NCBI RefSeq assembly: GCF_003569765.1
Contig: NZ_QXMG01000005.1
Coordinates: forward strand, 62,001 to 126,000
Length of the DNA: 64,000 bases
Direction: 5' to 3'
DNA from: Caldimonas tepidiphila
GTDB taxonomy: Bacteria > Pseudomonadota > Gammaproteobacteria > Burkholderiales > Burkholderiaceae_C
A program made the translations under genes and the position numbers. The notes under the pieces are model-generated. The model was given only the letters and a program-made list of their open reading frames with translations, was not told where the DNA came from and did no database searches. Below, piece after piece: positions 47,098-56,592 of the stretch. Numbering within the stretch: the stretch's first letter is position 1; each line of letters starts with the position of its first letter.

Positions 47098-47727
47098 TCA
47101 GGGCGGCAGGCGCACGAAGCGCCCCTTCGCCAGCTTCCAGTGCTCGGTCAGCCCGAGCGAGGTGTAGGGCAGCAGCAGCGAGTCGCCGTCGATCTCGACG
47201 CGGCCGCCCGCCCCCTCCATGCGGCCGACGAGCCGCCACTGGCCCGCACCCCGTCCGCGGCGCGGCGCCGGGACGTACTTCAGCACGTTGACCACCACGC
47301 CGAGCTCGGGATGGCCGAGCGCGAACACGAGCTCGGGCCGGCCGTCGCGCTCGAAGTCGTGGCTCGCCGCCTCGATGCGCAGTCCCTGGCTGTCGATCGC
47401 GTGCTGCACGCTGCAGCCGAACAGCTCCGAGCAGTCGTCGAGCAGCACCGGCAGCGCCAGCGTCTGGCGCCCGTGGCGCAGGCGGTAGTCGATGCCGGCC
47501 GGCTGCGCCGCCCGCATCCGCACCGCCAGCGGCGTGCGGCCGATGCGCGACGCGAACCGCAGCTCCGCCGACGGCTGCAGCGCCGGGTCCCAGCTCACCG
47601 CCTGCCGCGGCCCGTGGATCAGCCGCGGCGCCGCGTCGTCCAGCGCGGCGGCAGGGCCGGCGGCAGCCAGCAGCGCCGCTGCCGAGGCGGCGAGCAGCGC
47701 CGGCTTCGGAAGGCGGCAGCGGCTCAT
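47098..47727 (-). CDS. Secreted protein of unknown function
   Basis: A 209-residue protein with a signal peptide (about 1-28, ending AAA) and no membrane segment afterwards. Two Cys in DDCSELFGC probably form a disulfide in the periplasm. A segment like DGRPELVFALGHPELGV resembles FG-GAP/VCBS-type repeats found in adhesin-like proteins. No firm family. Confidence 0.65.
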   Translation of the reverse strand: MSRCRLPKPALLAASAAALLAAAGPAAALDDAAPRLIHGPRQAVSWDPALQPSAELRFASRIGRTPLAVRMRAAQPAGIDYRLRHGRQTLALPVLLDDCSELFGCSVQHAIDSQGLRIEAASHDFERDGRPELVFALGHPELGVVVNVLKYVPAPRRGRGAGQWRLVGRMEGAGGRVEIDGDSLLLPYTSLGLTEHWKLAKGRFVRLPP

Positions 47728-47800
47728 GGTCTGACAACATCTTGCAACATTCGCACAGTTTAGACACTGTGCGCAGATGCCGACAGGGCGCGACGCCGGC

Positions 47801-47992
47801 TCAGCTCGCCGGGTAGCCCTCCTCCTCGAGCGCGCGCCGGAAATTCTCGGCCGGCTGGCCCGACTCGATGCGCACCTTGTGCGCCGGCAGGTCGATCTCG
47901 ACCTTTGCTTGCGGATCCACCTGCTGCACCGTGTTCGTCACGGTCTTCACGCAGTGGCCGCAGGTCATGTCGTTCAGCGTCAGTTCGATCAT
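47801..47992 (-). CDS. copZ: CopZ-type copper chaperone
   Basis: A 63-residue heavy-metal-associated domain with the metal site MTCGHC. It carries Cu(I) in the cytosol to the exporter at 48120. The start at 47992 has AAAGGAG upstream. A CueR-type promoter (48036-48066) drives it leftward. Confidence 0.92.
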   Translation of the reverse strand: MIELTLNDMTCGHCVKTVTNTVQQVDPQAKVEIDLPAHKVRIESGQPAENFRRALEEEGYPAS

Positions 47993-48035
47993 CGCGGGAC
48001 TCCTTTCGAGAGGTTCGGTGGGTTGCGAGGGGCTC

Positions 48036-48066
48036 ATTCTCGACCGTGCCATCGTGGCAAGGTCAA
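48036..48066 (-). promoter_or_regulatory. CueR-type promoter/operator of copZ
   Basis: On the minus strand, -35 TTGACC (48061-48066) and -10 GAGAAT (48036-48041) are separated by 19 bases, the long spacer used by MerR-family regulators. Within it, CCTT and ACGG half-sites flank 11 bases (48044-48062), close to the CueR dyad CCTT-N11-AAGG. Confidence 0.8.
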
Positions 48067-48081
48067 GCACTTCGAAGACGC

Positions 48082-48112
48082 TTGACCTTGACATCATGGG
48101 AAGGATTAACCT
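48082..48112 (+). promoter_or_regulatory. CueR-type promoter/operator of copA-cueR
   Basis: -35 TTGACC (48082-48087) and -10 TAACCT (48107-48112) are 19 bases apart. The dyad CCTT-N11-AAGG (48086-48104) is perfect. Transcription would begin about 48119-48120, at or next to the copA ATG, so the message may be leaderless. Confidence 0.85.
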
Positions 48113-48119
48113 CCTGTCC

Positions 48120-50555
48120 ATGACCACCTCCAGCCCCACCCTCACCCTGCCGATCGAGGGCATGACCTGTGCCTCCTGCGTCGGCCGCGTCGAGCGCGCG
48201 CTCAGGAAAGTGCCCGGCGTGCAGCAGGCCACCGTCAACCTCGCCACCGAGTCGGCCAGCGTCGAGCTGGAGCCGGCGGCACCGCCCGGCGCTGCCGCCG
48301 GGGAGGTGGTCGCGGCGATCGAGAAGGCGGGCTACCACGTCGCGCACGAGGAGCAGCAACTCGCGATCCAGGGCATGACCTGCGCGTCCTGCGTCGGCCG
48401 GGTGGAGCGGGCACTGAAGAAGGTGCCCGGGGTGCTCTCGGCCACCGTCAACCTCGCCACCGAGACTGCCACGGTGGACACTCCGCGCGGCGCGGTGCCG
48501 GCCCAGGCGCTGCTCGACGCGGTCGAGCGCGCCGGCTACGAGGCGCGGCCGCTGGCTGCGCCGGGCGACGCGCTCGCGGCGGAACAGGCGGCGGCCGAGC
48601 CGCGCCACAGCCGCGAGGCGCGCGCCGTCGTCATCGCCATGCTGCTGTCGCTGCCGCTGGTCGTGCCGATGGCCGGCGAGCTGTTCGGGCGACACTGGAT
48701 GCTGCCGGGCTGGCTGCAGTGGCTGCTGGCCACGCCCGTGCAGTTCTGGCTCGGCGCGCGCTTCTACCGCGCCGGCTGGGCCGCGCTGCGCGCCGGCAGC
48801 GGCAACATGGACCTGCTCGTCGCGCTCGGCACCAGCGCCGCCTACGGCCTGAGCGTGTGGCTGCTGCTGACCGACGAGACCGGCATGCCGCCGCTGTACT
48901 TCGAGGCGGCCGCGGTCGTGATCGCGCTGGTGCTGCTGGGCAAGTGGCTCGAGACGCGTGCCAAGCGCCAGACCACCGAGGCGATCCGCGCGCTGCAGGC
49001 GCTGCGGCCCGACGGCGCGCGCGTGCTGCGCGACGGCGTCGAGCGCGAGCTGCCGCTTGCGCAGGTGCGCGTCGGCGATCTCGTCGTGGTGCGCCCGGGC
49101 GAGCGCGCGCCGGTCGACGGCCTCGTGGCCGAGGGCGAGAGCCATTTCGACGAGTCGCTGCTGACCGGCGAGAGCCTGCCGGTGGCGCGCGCACCGGGCG
49201 ACGCGGTGATCGGCGGCGCGATCAACGGCGAGGGCCTGGTGCGGCTGCGCACCACCGCGGTCGGCGCCGAGACGGCGCTGGCGCGCATCGTGCGGCTCGT
49301 CGAGTCGGCGCAGGCGCAGAAGGCGCCGATCCAGCGCGTCGTCGACCGGGTCAGCGCGGTGTTCGTGCCGGTGGTGGTGGCGATCGCGGTGCTCACGCTG
49401 CTCGGCTGGGGGCTGGCGACGGGCGACTGGCCGCGGGCGCTGCTCAACGCGGTGTCGGTGCTGGTGATCGCCTGCCCCTGCGCACTCGGGCTCGCGACGC
49501 CGGCGGCGATCATGGTCGGCACCGGGGTCGCGGCGCGCCACGGCGTGCTGATCAAGGACGCGCAGGCGCTCGAGGTGGCGCACGGGCTGCGCGTGGTCGC
49601 CTTCGACAAGACCGGCACGCTCACCGAGGGCAAGCCGACGCTGGTCGAGACGCGCGCCACGGACGGCGACGACGCGGCGCTGCTCGCGCGCGCCGCGGCG
49701 CTGCAGGCCGGCAGCGAACACCCGCTCGCGCGCGCGGTGCTTGCCGAGGCCGATGCCCGCCGCGTCGCGGTGCCGGCCGCCGAGGCCCTGCGCGCGATCG
49801 CCGGGCGCGGCGTCGCCGGTCGCGTCGGCGGCGTCGAGCTGCAGCTCGGCAGCAGCCGGCTGATGGAGGAGCTCGGCGTCGACATGTCGGCGCTACGCGA
49901 GCGCGCCGCGGCGCTGGCCGCCGAGGGCCGCACGGTGTCGTGGCTCGCGCAGGCCGGCACCCCGCCGCGGCTCGTCGGCCTGCTCGCCTTCGGCGACACG
50001 CTCAAGCGCGAGGCGCCGGGGGCGGTCGCGCGGCTGCGCGCGCTCGGCCTGCGCACGCTGCTGATCTCGGGCGACAACCGCGGCAGCGCCGAGGCGGTGG
50101 GACGCCGGCTCGGCATCGACGAGGTGCGCGCCGAGGTGCTGCCGGCCGACAAGGCGGGCATCGTCGCCGGGCTGAAGGCGGGCGGGCAGCGCGTCGGCAT
50201 GGTCGGCGACGGCATCAACGACGCGCCGGCGCTCGCTGCCGCCGACGTCGGCATCGCGATGAGCACCGGCACCGACGTCGCGATGCACGCCGCCGGCATC
50301 ACGCTGATGCGCGGCAACCCGGCGCTAGTCGCCGATGCGATCGACATCTCGCGCCGCACCACGGCGAAGATCCGCCAGAACCTGTTCTGGGCCTTCGTCT
50401 ACAACGTGATCGGGCTGCCGCTGGCCGCGCTCGGGCTGCTGAGCCCCGTGGTGGCGGGCGCCGCGATGGCGCTCAGCAGCGTGAGCGTCGTCACCAACGC
50501 GCTGCTGCTGCGGCGCTGGAAGCCGCGGCGGGACGACGAGGGGAGGACGGCATGA
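48120..50555 (+). CDS. copA: CopA, copper-exporting P1B-type ATPase
   Basis: An 811-residue Cu(I) exporter of the inner membrane. Two heavy-metal domains carry CxxC sites (C17-C20 and C88-C91). Eight helices follow, with the ion site CPC and the phosphorylated Asp in [10 protein letters not shown]; the nucleotide-binding SEHPLARAV and hinge [10 protein letters not shown] are intact. The ATG at 48120 coincides with the predicted transcription start. An in-frame ATG at 48096 lies inside the promoter and is unlikely. The stop overlaps cueR by four bases. Confidence 0.95.
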   Translation: MTTSSPTLTLPIEGMTCASCVGRVERALRKVPGVQQATVNLATESASVELEPAAPPGAAAGEVVAAIEKAGYHVAHEEQQLAIQGMTCASCVGRVERALKKVPGVLSATVNLATETATVDTPRGAVPAQALLDAVERAGYEARPLAAPGDALAAEQAAAEPRHSREARAVVIAMLLSLPLVVPMAGELFGRHWMLPGWLQWLLATPVQFWLGARFYRAGWAALRAGSGNMDLLVALGTSAAYGLSVWLLLTDETGMPPLYFEAAAVVIALVLLGKWLETRAKRQTTEAIRALQALRPDGARVLRDGVERELPLAQVRVGDLVVVRPGERAPVDGLVAEGESHFDESLLTGESLPVARAPGDAVIGGAINGEGLVRLRTTAVGAETALARIVRLVESAQAQKAPIQRVVDRVSAVFVPVVVAIAVLTLLGWGLATGDWPRALLNAVSVLVIACPCALGLATPAAIMVGTGVAARHGVLIKDAQALEVAHGLRVVAFDKTGTLTEGKPTLVETRATDGDDAALLARAAALQAGSEHPLARAVLAEADARRVAVPAAEALRAIAGRGVAGRVGGVELQLGSSRLMEELGVDMSALRERAAALAAEGRTVSWLAQAGTPPRLVGLLAFGDTLKREAPGAVARLRALGLRTLLISGDNRGSAEAVGRRLGIDEVRAEVLPADKAGIVAGLKAGGQRVGMVGDGINDAPALAAADVGIAMSTGTDVAMHAAGITLMRGNPALVADAIDISRRTTAKIRQNLFWAFVYNVIGLPLAALGLLSPVVAGAAMALSSVSVVTNALLLRRWKPRRDDEGRTA

Positions 50556-51001
50556 AGGAGCGCATGAACATCGGCGAGGCCGCCGGCGCCTCGGGCGTGT
50601 CGGCCAAGATGATCCGCCACTACGAGGCGCTGGAGCTGCTGCCGGAGGTGGCGCGCAGCGAGTCGGGCTACCGGCAGTACGATGCAGCGGCGGTGCACAC
50701 GCTGCGCTTCATCCGCCGCGCGCGCGAGCTCGGCTTCGGCATCGCCGAGATCCGCACGCTGCTGCAGCTGTGGCGCAATCGCGAGCGCGCCAGCAGCGAG
50801 GTCAAGCGCATCGCGCTCGAGCATGCCGCGGACCTGCAGCGGCGCATCGACGAGATGCAGGCGATGAAGCGCACGCTCGAGCACCTGGCGCGGGAATGCC
50901 ACGGCGACGGGCGGCCCGACTGCCCGATCCTCGAGGATCTCGCGCATGCGGCGCCGGACGGCTGCGGCGCCTCTCACGCCGGAGCGACCCGCTTCCGCTG
51001 A
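50552..51001 (+). CDS. cueR: CueR, MerR-family copper-sensing regulator
   Basis: A 149-residue regulator: winged helix (about 4-75), dimer helix, and the copper-binding C116-X7-C124 loop (CHGDGRPDC). It would open the two long-spacer promoters at 48036 and 48082. ATG 50552 (GGGAGG upstream, overlapping the copA stop) is preferred over 50564. Confidence 0.92.
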   Translation: MKERMNIGEAAGASGVSAKMIRHYEALELLPEVARSESGYRQYDAAAVHTLRFIRRARELGFGIAEIRTLLQLWRNRERASSEVKRIALEHAADLQRRIDEMQAMKRTLEHLARECHGDGRPDCPILEDLAHAAPDGCGASHAGATRFR

Positions 51002-51054
51002 AACACCGGGACGACCGCCGGGACCGGCCCGGCCCTCATGCGGGTCGCGCTGCG

Positions 51055-51741
51055 TCAGTGGTTGTGGAAGCGCGACTGCGCCACCGTCTTCAGGTCGCCC
51101 TCGAGCGAGCCGAGGTAGTCGGCCATCGCGCGCAGCTCGTCGAACGAGAACTGCTTGACCTGCGCGCCCATGATCGCGTTGCCGCGGCCGATGTTGGGGT
51201 TGTTCTCGATCTTGTAGGACTTCAGCGCCACGTACAGGTAGTCGGCGTGCTGGCCGGCGATCTTCGGGTAGCTGCCGTCGATCGGCTTGTTGAAGTTCGC
51301 GCCGTGGCAGGACGCGCAGGCGCCCTTCTGCAACAACTGGTTCACCTGCGCCGAGGGCTGGCGGCTCGGCGTGTCGGGCACCGGGCGGGACTGCTCCTTG
51401 CCCTGGGTCTCGTAGAACGCGGCGATGTCGGCCATGTCCTGGTCGCTCAGCGAGCCGGAGATCGCGCGCATGGTCGGGTGCTTGCGCTCGCCCTTGCGGT
51501 AGGCCACCAGCGACGCGACGATGTAGCGCCCGCTCTGCCCCGAGATCATCGGCACGCGGTGCTGCTCGGGGAAGCCGGCGCGGTAGCCGGGGATGCCGTG
51601 GCAGCCGGCGCACATCGCGATCTTGCGCTCGCCCTCCTGGGGATTGCCGACCGCCGGGGCCCCGCCCCCCTGTGCCTGCGCGGCGCCGCTGAGGCCCGCG
51701 AGAAATGCCAACGCCAGCAAGGGGGTGAGATGTCTCTTCAT
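51055..51741 (-). CDS. Dihaem periplasmic cytochrome c (c4-like)
   Basis: A 228-residue protein with a signal peptide (about 1-23) and two CxxCH haem sites (C44-C47-H48 and C142-C145-H146) in two similar halves, as in cytochrome c4. It could carry electrons to a terminal oxidase. Whether it serves the PQQ dehydrogenase 35 kb away is not shown by position. Confidence 0.9.
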   Translation of the reverse strand: MKRHLTPLLALAFLAGLSGAAQAQGGGAPAVGNPQEGERKIAMCAGCHGIPGYRAGFPEQHRVPMISGQSGRYIVASLVAYRKGERKHPTMRAISGSLSDQDMADIAAFYETQGKEQSRPVPDTPSRQPSAQVNQLLQKGACASCHGANFNKPIDGSYPKIAGQHADYLYVALKSYKIENNPNIGRGNAIMGAQVKQFSFDELRAMADYLGSLEGDLKTVAQSRFHNH

Positions 51742-51846
51742 GGTTCGCGCGATGATCCTGGTTGGAGGAGTCGGGCCGGACGCAACGCACGCCGGCGCGG
51801 CATACCTAAATTTACCTTCTAACCCTTTGACACGCATCACATTCCT

Positions 51847-52685
<839 letters not shown>

Positions 52686-52689
<4 letters not shown>

Positions 52690-52723
52690 AACCCGCCCCC
52701 CGGTTGCGGGGGGCGGGTTTCAC
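52686..52723. terminator. Bidirectional terminator, perfect 16-bp stem
   Basis: The arms 52686-52701 and 52708-52723 are fully complementary around a six-base loop (GGTTGC). Each strand ends in a short run of T after the GC core (GGGTTTCAC). The stem includes the stop codon of the MoxR gene and lies three bases before the stop of the convergent gene. Confidence 0.88.
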
Positions 52724-52725
52724 CC

Positions 52726-53229
52726 TCACTTCAGGAACAGCTGGCGCTCGCGCGTGCGCGCCTCGAGCCTGGTCTCGGCGCGCATCAGCATCGCCACCAT
52801 GCCGGCGAAGGCCTCGTCGAACTCGGCCTCGCCGCCGCTGACCGACACCACCAGCCCGTCGAGCCAGACGCTGCCCCACAGCGTCGTGTCGCCCTCGCGC
52901 AGCAGCCAGGGCCGCTGCTGCTGCAGCACCGAGCTGTCGCAGCGGTGCTCCCAGCTCAGCCGCGCCTTCGCGCGCGCGAAGCCCGCGTAGTCGGCGTCCC
53001 AGGTGTCGCGCGGACCGCCGCAGGAGTGCTCCAGCAGGATCGCCTCCTCGAAGCTCGCCTCGCCGGGCACGCGCGCCGGGTCCATCACCACCACGTGGCA
53101 GAAGCCGCCCTGGTTGACATGCGGGTCGCGCGTCGCGTCGTCGAGCACCGCGGCGACGCGGTCGATCGCGCGCTGCGCGATCTCGCGGGTGAGCAGGAAG
53201 CTGCCGGCACGGGAGGGGGATGCGTTCAT
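52726..53229 (-). CDS. Hypothetical protein between moxR and its VWA partner
   Basis: A 167-residue soluble protein (QGGFCHVVVMDPARVPGEASF, then SCGGPRDTWDADYAGFARAKA). No signal, membrane helix or known motif is visible. It is convergent with the MoxR gene and diverges from the VWA gene. It is unrecognised; codon use resembles its neighbours. Confidence 0.7.
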   Translation of the reverse strand: MNASPSRAGSFLLTREIAQRAIDRVAAVLDDATRDPHVNQGGFCHVVVMDPARVPGEASFEEAILLEHSCGGPRDTWDADYAGFARAKARLSWEHRCDSSVLQQQRPWLLREGDTTLWGSVWLDGLVVSVSGGEAEFDEAFAGMVAMLMRAETRLEARTRERQLFLK

Positions 53230-53473
53230 GGGCGAGGGCCTCGTTCAGTCGATGAGCCGCCTCGGTGCAATCCCCATGCCCCGGCCCCCTGCCGGTGGCG
53301 CGCCGCTTGCTCCCGGTGACTCGGCAGTACATGCGGCCCCGCGCGCCCCGGCGTGCAGGTAAGGCTTGCCGCACGAAGCTGCCGGAAAGCGTCGCTGCAG
53401 CCCTGCGGCGCCGGCGCCACAATCGAGCGAGACCCACCGACCCGACGTCCCCGCTGCCGCACGACCCGCCACC

Positions 53474-54658
53474 ATGCTGATCGACTTCTTCTTCACGTTG
53501 CGCTCCGCCCGGCTCCCGGTCTCGATCAAGGAATACCTGACGCTGCTCGAGGCGCTCAAGTGCGGCGTGATCGACGACGAGGGCGGCCCGAGCGTCGAGC
53601 GCTTCTACCACCTGTCGCGCCTCACGCTCGTGAAGGACGAGGCGAACTTCGACAAGTTCGACCGCGCCTTCTCGGCCTACTTCCAGGGCGTCGAGCAGCT
53701 CGCCGACTTCACGCGGGAGATCCCGCTCGAGTGGCTGAGAAAGCGCCTGGAGCTCGAGCTGAGCCCCGAGGAGAAGGCCCAGGTCGAGAAGCTCGGCTGG
53801 GACGAGCTGATGAAGCGGCTCAAGGACCTGTTCGACGAGCAGAAGGAGCGCCACGAGGGCGGCAGCAAGTACATCGGCACCGGCGGCACCTCGCCCTTCG
53901 GCGCGCACGGCTACAACCCGCAGGGCATCCGCATCGGCCAGGACAAGGGCCGCAACCGCAGCGCGATCAAGGTCTGGGACCAGCGCCAGTTCCGCGACTA
54001 CGACGACTCGGTCGAGCTCGGCACGCGCAACATCAAGGTCGCGCTGCGGCGGCTGCGCCGCTTCGCGCGCGAGGGCGCCGCCGAGGAGCTCGACCTCGAC
54101 GACACGATCCGCGCCACCGCCGCGAACGCCGGCTGGCTCGACCTGAAGATGGTCCCCGAGCGCCACAACAACGTGAAGGTGCTGCTGCTGATGGACGTCG
54201 GCGGCACGATGGACGAGCACGTGCACCGCGTCGAGGAGCTGTTCTCGGCGGCGCGCGGCGAGTTCAAGCACCTCGAGTTCTACTACTTCCACAACTGCGT
54301 CTACGACTTCCTGTGGACGAACAACCGCCGCCGCTACAGCGAGAAGACGCCGACCTGGGAGGTGCTGCGCAAGTACAACAAGGACTGGCGCGTGATCTTC
54401 GTCGGCGACGCGACGATGAGCCCCTACGAGATCCTGCAGCCCGGCGGCAGCGTCGAGTACAACAACGAGGAGCCGGGCGCCGAATGGTTGCAGCGCTTCA
54501 CGCACGCCTATCCGAGGTTCGTCTGGATCAACCCGGAGCCCCAGGGCCTGTGGCAGTACCGCCAGTCGATCTCGATCATCCAGCAGCTCACGGGCCAGCG
54601 CATGTTCCCGCTGACGCTGGCCGGGCTGGAGTCGGCGATGCGGCTGCTGAGCAAATGA
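53474..54658 (+). CDS. VWA-domain protein (CoxE-like), MoxR partner
   Basis: A 394-residue cytoplasmic protein with an N-terminal helical region and a C-terminal von Willebrand A domain (about 230-390). The metal site reads DVGGT instead of DxSxS, so its Mg binding may be altered. Such proteins act with MoxR ATPases in enzyme activation. The ATGA overlap places tamA in the same operon. The ATG at 53474 begins the conserved MLIDFFFTLR. Confidence 0.85.
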   Translation: MLIDFFFTLRSARLPVSIKEYLTLLEALKCGVIDDEGGPSVERFYHLSRLTLVKDEANFDKFDRAFSAYFQGVEQLADFTREIPLEWLRKRLELELSPEEKAQVEKLGWDELMKRLKDLFDEQKERHEGGSKYIGTGGTSPFGAHGYNPQGIRIGQDKGRNRSAIKVWDQRQFRDYDDSVELGTRNIKVALRRLRRFAREGAAEELDLDDTIRATAANAGWLDLKMVPERHNNVKVLLLMDVGGTMDEHVHRVEELFSAARGEFKHLEFYYFHNCVYDFLWTNNRRRYSEKTPTWEVLRKYNKDWRVIFVGDATMSPYEILQPGGSVEYNNEEPGAEWLQRFTHAYPRFVWINPEPQGLWQYRQSISIIQQLTGQRMFPLTLAGLESAMRLLSK

Positions 54659-56583
54659 GGAAGCCGCGCGGCGCCGCCCGCCGCCCGCCCGCCGCGCTGC
54701 TGCTGCTCGCGGCGCTGTGCCCGCTGCTGCTGGCCTCCCCCGCTCGCGCGCAGGACGGGGCCCCGCCGGCGGCGCCTGTTCCGGAGGCCGCGCCCCGGCC
54801 CGAGGCCGCACCCGACGGATCCGGCACCGCGCCCGACGGCGAGCGCGCCGGGCGCCGCGGCCGCGACACGCCGCCGCCCTACACCGTCGAGATCGTCGCG
54901 CCCGACGCGCTGGAGGATCTGCTCGAGAAGTACCTCGACCTGCCGCGCTTTCGCGACGACCCGGGCCTCGCCGACATCACCGAGGGCGAGCTGTCGCGGC
55001 TGATGAGCGCGACGCCCGCGCAGGCGCGCTCGCTGCTGGAGACCGAGGGCTACTTCACGCCCGAGGTCGAGGTGACGCGCCAGCCCGGCACGCCGCCTCG
55101 CGTGCGCATCGTCGTGCGTCCCGGGCCCCGCACCACCATCAACCGCCTCACGCTGGAGGTGCAGGGCCCGGCGCAGGAGCAGGCCGCCGAGGGCGACGCG
55201 CGCGCCGCCGGGCTGATCGAGTCGATCCGCGAGGACTGGCCGATGCAGGAGGGCGAGCCCTTCCTGCAGTCCGAATGGACCCGCTCGAAGGGCCTGGTGC
55301 TGTCGCGGCTGCGCGCCGAGGGCTACCCGGGCGCGAGCTGGAGCGGCACCGCGGCCGAGATCGACGCGCCGGCGAGCACCGCACGGCTGTTCGTCGTCGC
55401 CGACAGCGGCCCGCTCTACCGCTTCGGGCCGGTACGCACCGAGGGGCTGAAGCTCTACCGCGAGGAGGCGGTGGTGAACCTGCGCGGCTTCTCCGAGGGC
55501 GACATCTACCGCGAGCGCCTGCTGCTCGACTACCAGGAACGGCTGCAGCGCTCCGACCTGTTCCAGGCCGCCACCGTGGTGCTCGACACCACCACCGAGA
55601 CGCCCGAGGCGGCGCCGGTGCTGGTGCGCGTGCGCGAGCATCCGCTGCGCAACGCGACGCTGAACCTCGGCTACAGCGACGCGACCGGGCCGCGCGTCGG
55701 CGTCGAGCACACGCACCGGCGCGTGTTCGGCTGGCACTGGATCGCGCGCAGCCGCGTGCAGCTCGGCCAGAACCAGACCACCGTCGAAAGCGAGCTGATC
55801 TCGCATCCGAAGCCGCGCCTCTACCGCAACATCGGCGCGATCGGCTTCGACCGCTTCGAGGGCGACAGCACCCGTGCCCCCACGCGCGAGTGGCGCGTGC
55901 GAGCCGGCCGCCGCCAGGAGGGCGAGCGGCTCGAGCGGCTCTACTACGCCGAGTACACCGGCTCGGTCGTGACCACGCCGCTCGGCGACAGCACCGCGCA
56001 GGCCCTGCTCGGCAACTACCAGTGGATCTGGCGCCGCCTCGACAGCATCATCCTGCCGACCGAGGGCTACACGCTCTCCGCGCAGGCGGGCGCCGGCTAC
56101 GCGCACGGCAGCGACCGCGGCAGCGGCCCGTTCACGCGGCTGCTCGGCCGCCTCACCTGGTACCGGCCGCTCGGCGGCTGGTATGCGCAGACGCGCGTCG
56201 AGGCAGGCCAGGTGTTCGCGCAGGACGAGATCGGCGTGCCCGAGCCGCTGCTGTTCCGCGCCGGCGGCGACGACTCGGTGCGCGGCTACGAGCACCGCTC
56301 GATCGGGCCGAGGGTCGCCGGCACCGTGGTCGGCGGCCGGGTGCTCGCCACCGCGAGCGCCGAGATCGCGCGACCCTTCCTCGAGCGCTTCCCGCAGCTG
56401 TGGGGCGCCTTCTTCATCGACGCCGGCGCCGCCGCCGACACCTGGGGCGCCCTCGACCCGGTGCTCGGCTACGGCATCGGCGCGCGCTACCGCAGCCCGG
56501 TCGGGCCGCTGCGGGTCGACCTCGCCTACGGGCAGCAGGAACGCAGCCTGCGCCTGCACATCAGCGTCGGCATCGCCTTCTGA
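54655..56583 (+). CDS. tamA: TamA, outer-membrane assembly protein (Omp85 family)
   Basis: A 642-residue protein: signal peptide (about 1-32), Pro/Ala-rich linker (about 33-75), POTRA-like domains (about 80-320) and a C-terminal 16-strand barrel (about 330-642) with VRGYEHRSIGP near the L6 loop, as in Omp85 proteins. It works with TamB to deliver autotransporters or phospholipids to the outer membrane. The stop lies nine bases from the tamB start. Confidence 0.92.
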   Translation: MRKPRGAARRPPAALLLLAALCPLLLASPARAQDGAPPAAPVPEAAPRPEAAPDGSGTAPDGERAGRRGRDTPPPYTVEIVAPDALEDLLEKYLDLPRFRDDPGLADITEGELSRLMSATPAQARSLLETEGYFTPEVEVTRQPGTPPRVRIVVRPGPRTTINRLTLEVQGPAQEQAAEGDARAAGLIESIREDWPMQEGEPFLQSEWTRSKGLVLSRLRAEGYPGASWSGTAAEIDAPASTARLFVVADSGPLYRFGPVRTEGLKLYREEAVVNLRGFSEGDIYRERLLLDYQERLQRSDLFQAATVVLDTTTETPEAAPVLVRVREHPLRNATLNLGYSDATGPRVGVEHTHRRVFGWHWIARSRVQLGQNQTTVESELISHPKPRLYRNIGAIGFDRFEGDSTRAPTREWRVRAGRRQEGERLERLYYAEYTGSVVTTPLGDSTAQALLGNYQWIWRRLDSIILPTEGYTLSAQAGAGYAHGSDRGSGPFTRLLGRLTWYRPLGGWYAQTRVEAGQVFAQDEIGVPEPLLFRAGGDDSVRGYEHRSIGPRVAGTVVGGRVLATASAEIARPFLERFPQLWGAFFIDAGAAADTWGALDPVLGYGIGARYRSPVGPLRVDLAYGQQERSLRLHISVGIAF

Positions 56584-56592
56584 TCGCTCCGC

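Noticed and set aside
48096-48119. An earlier in-frame ATG for copA
   Set aside because: It lies between the -35 and -10 boxes, so it would not be in the transcript.
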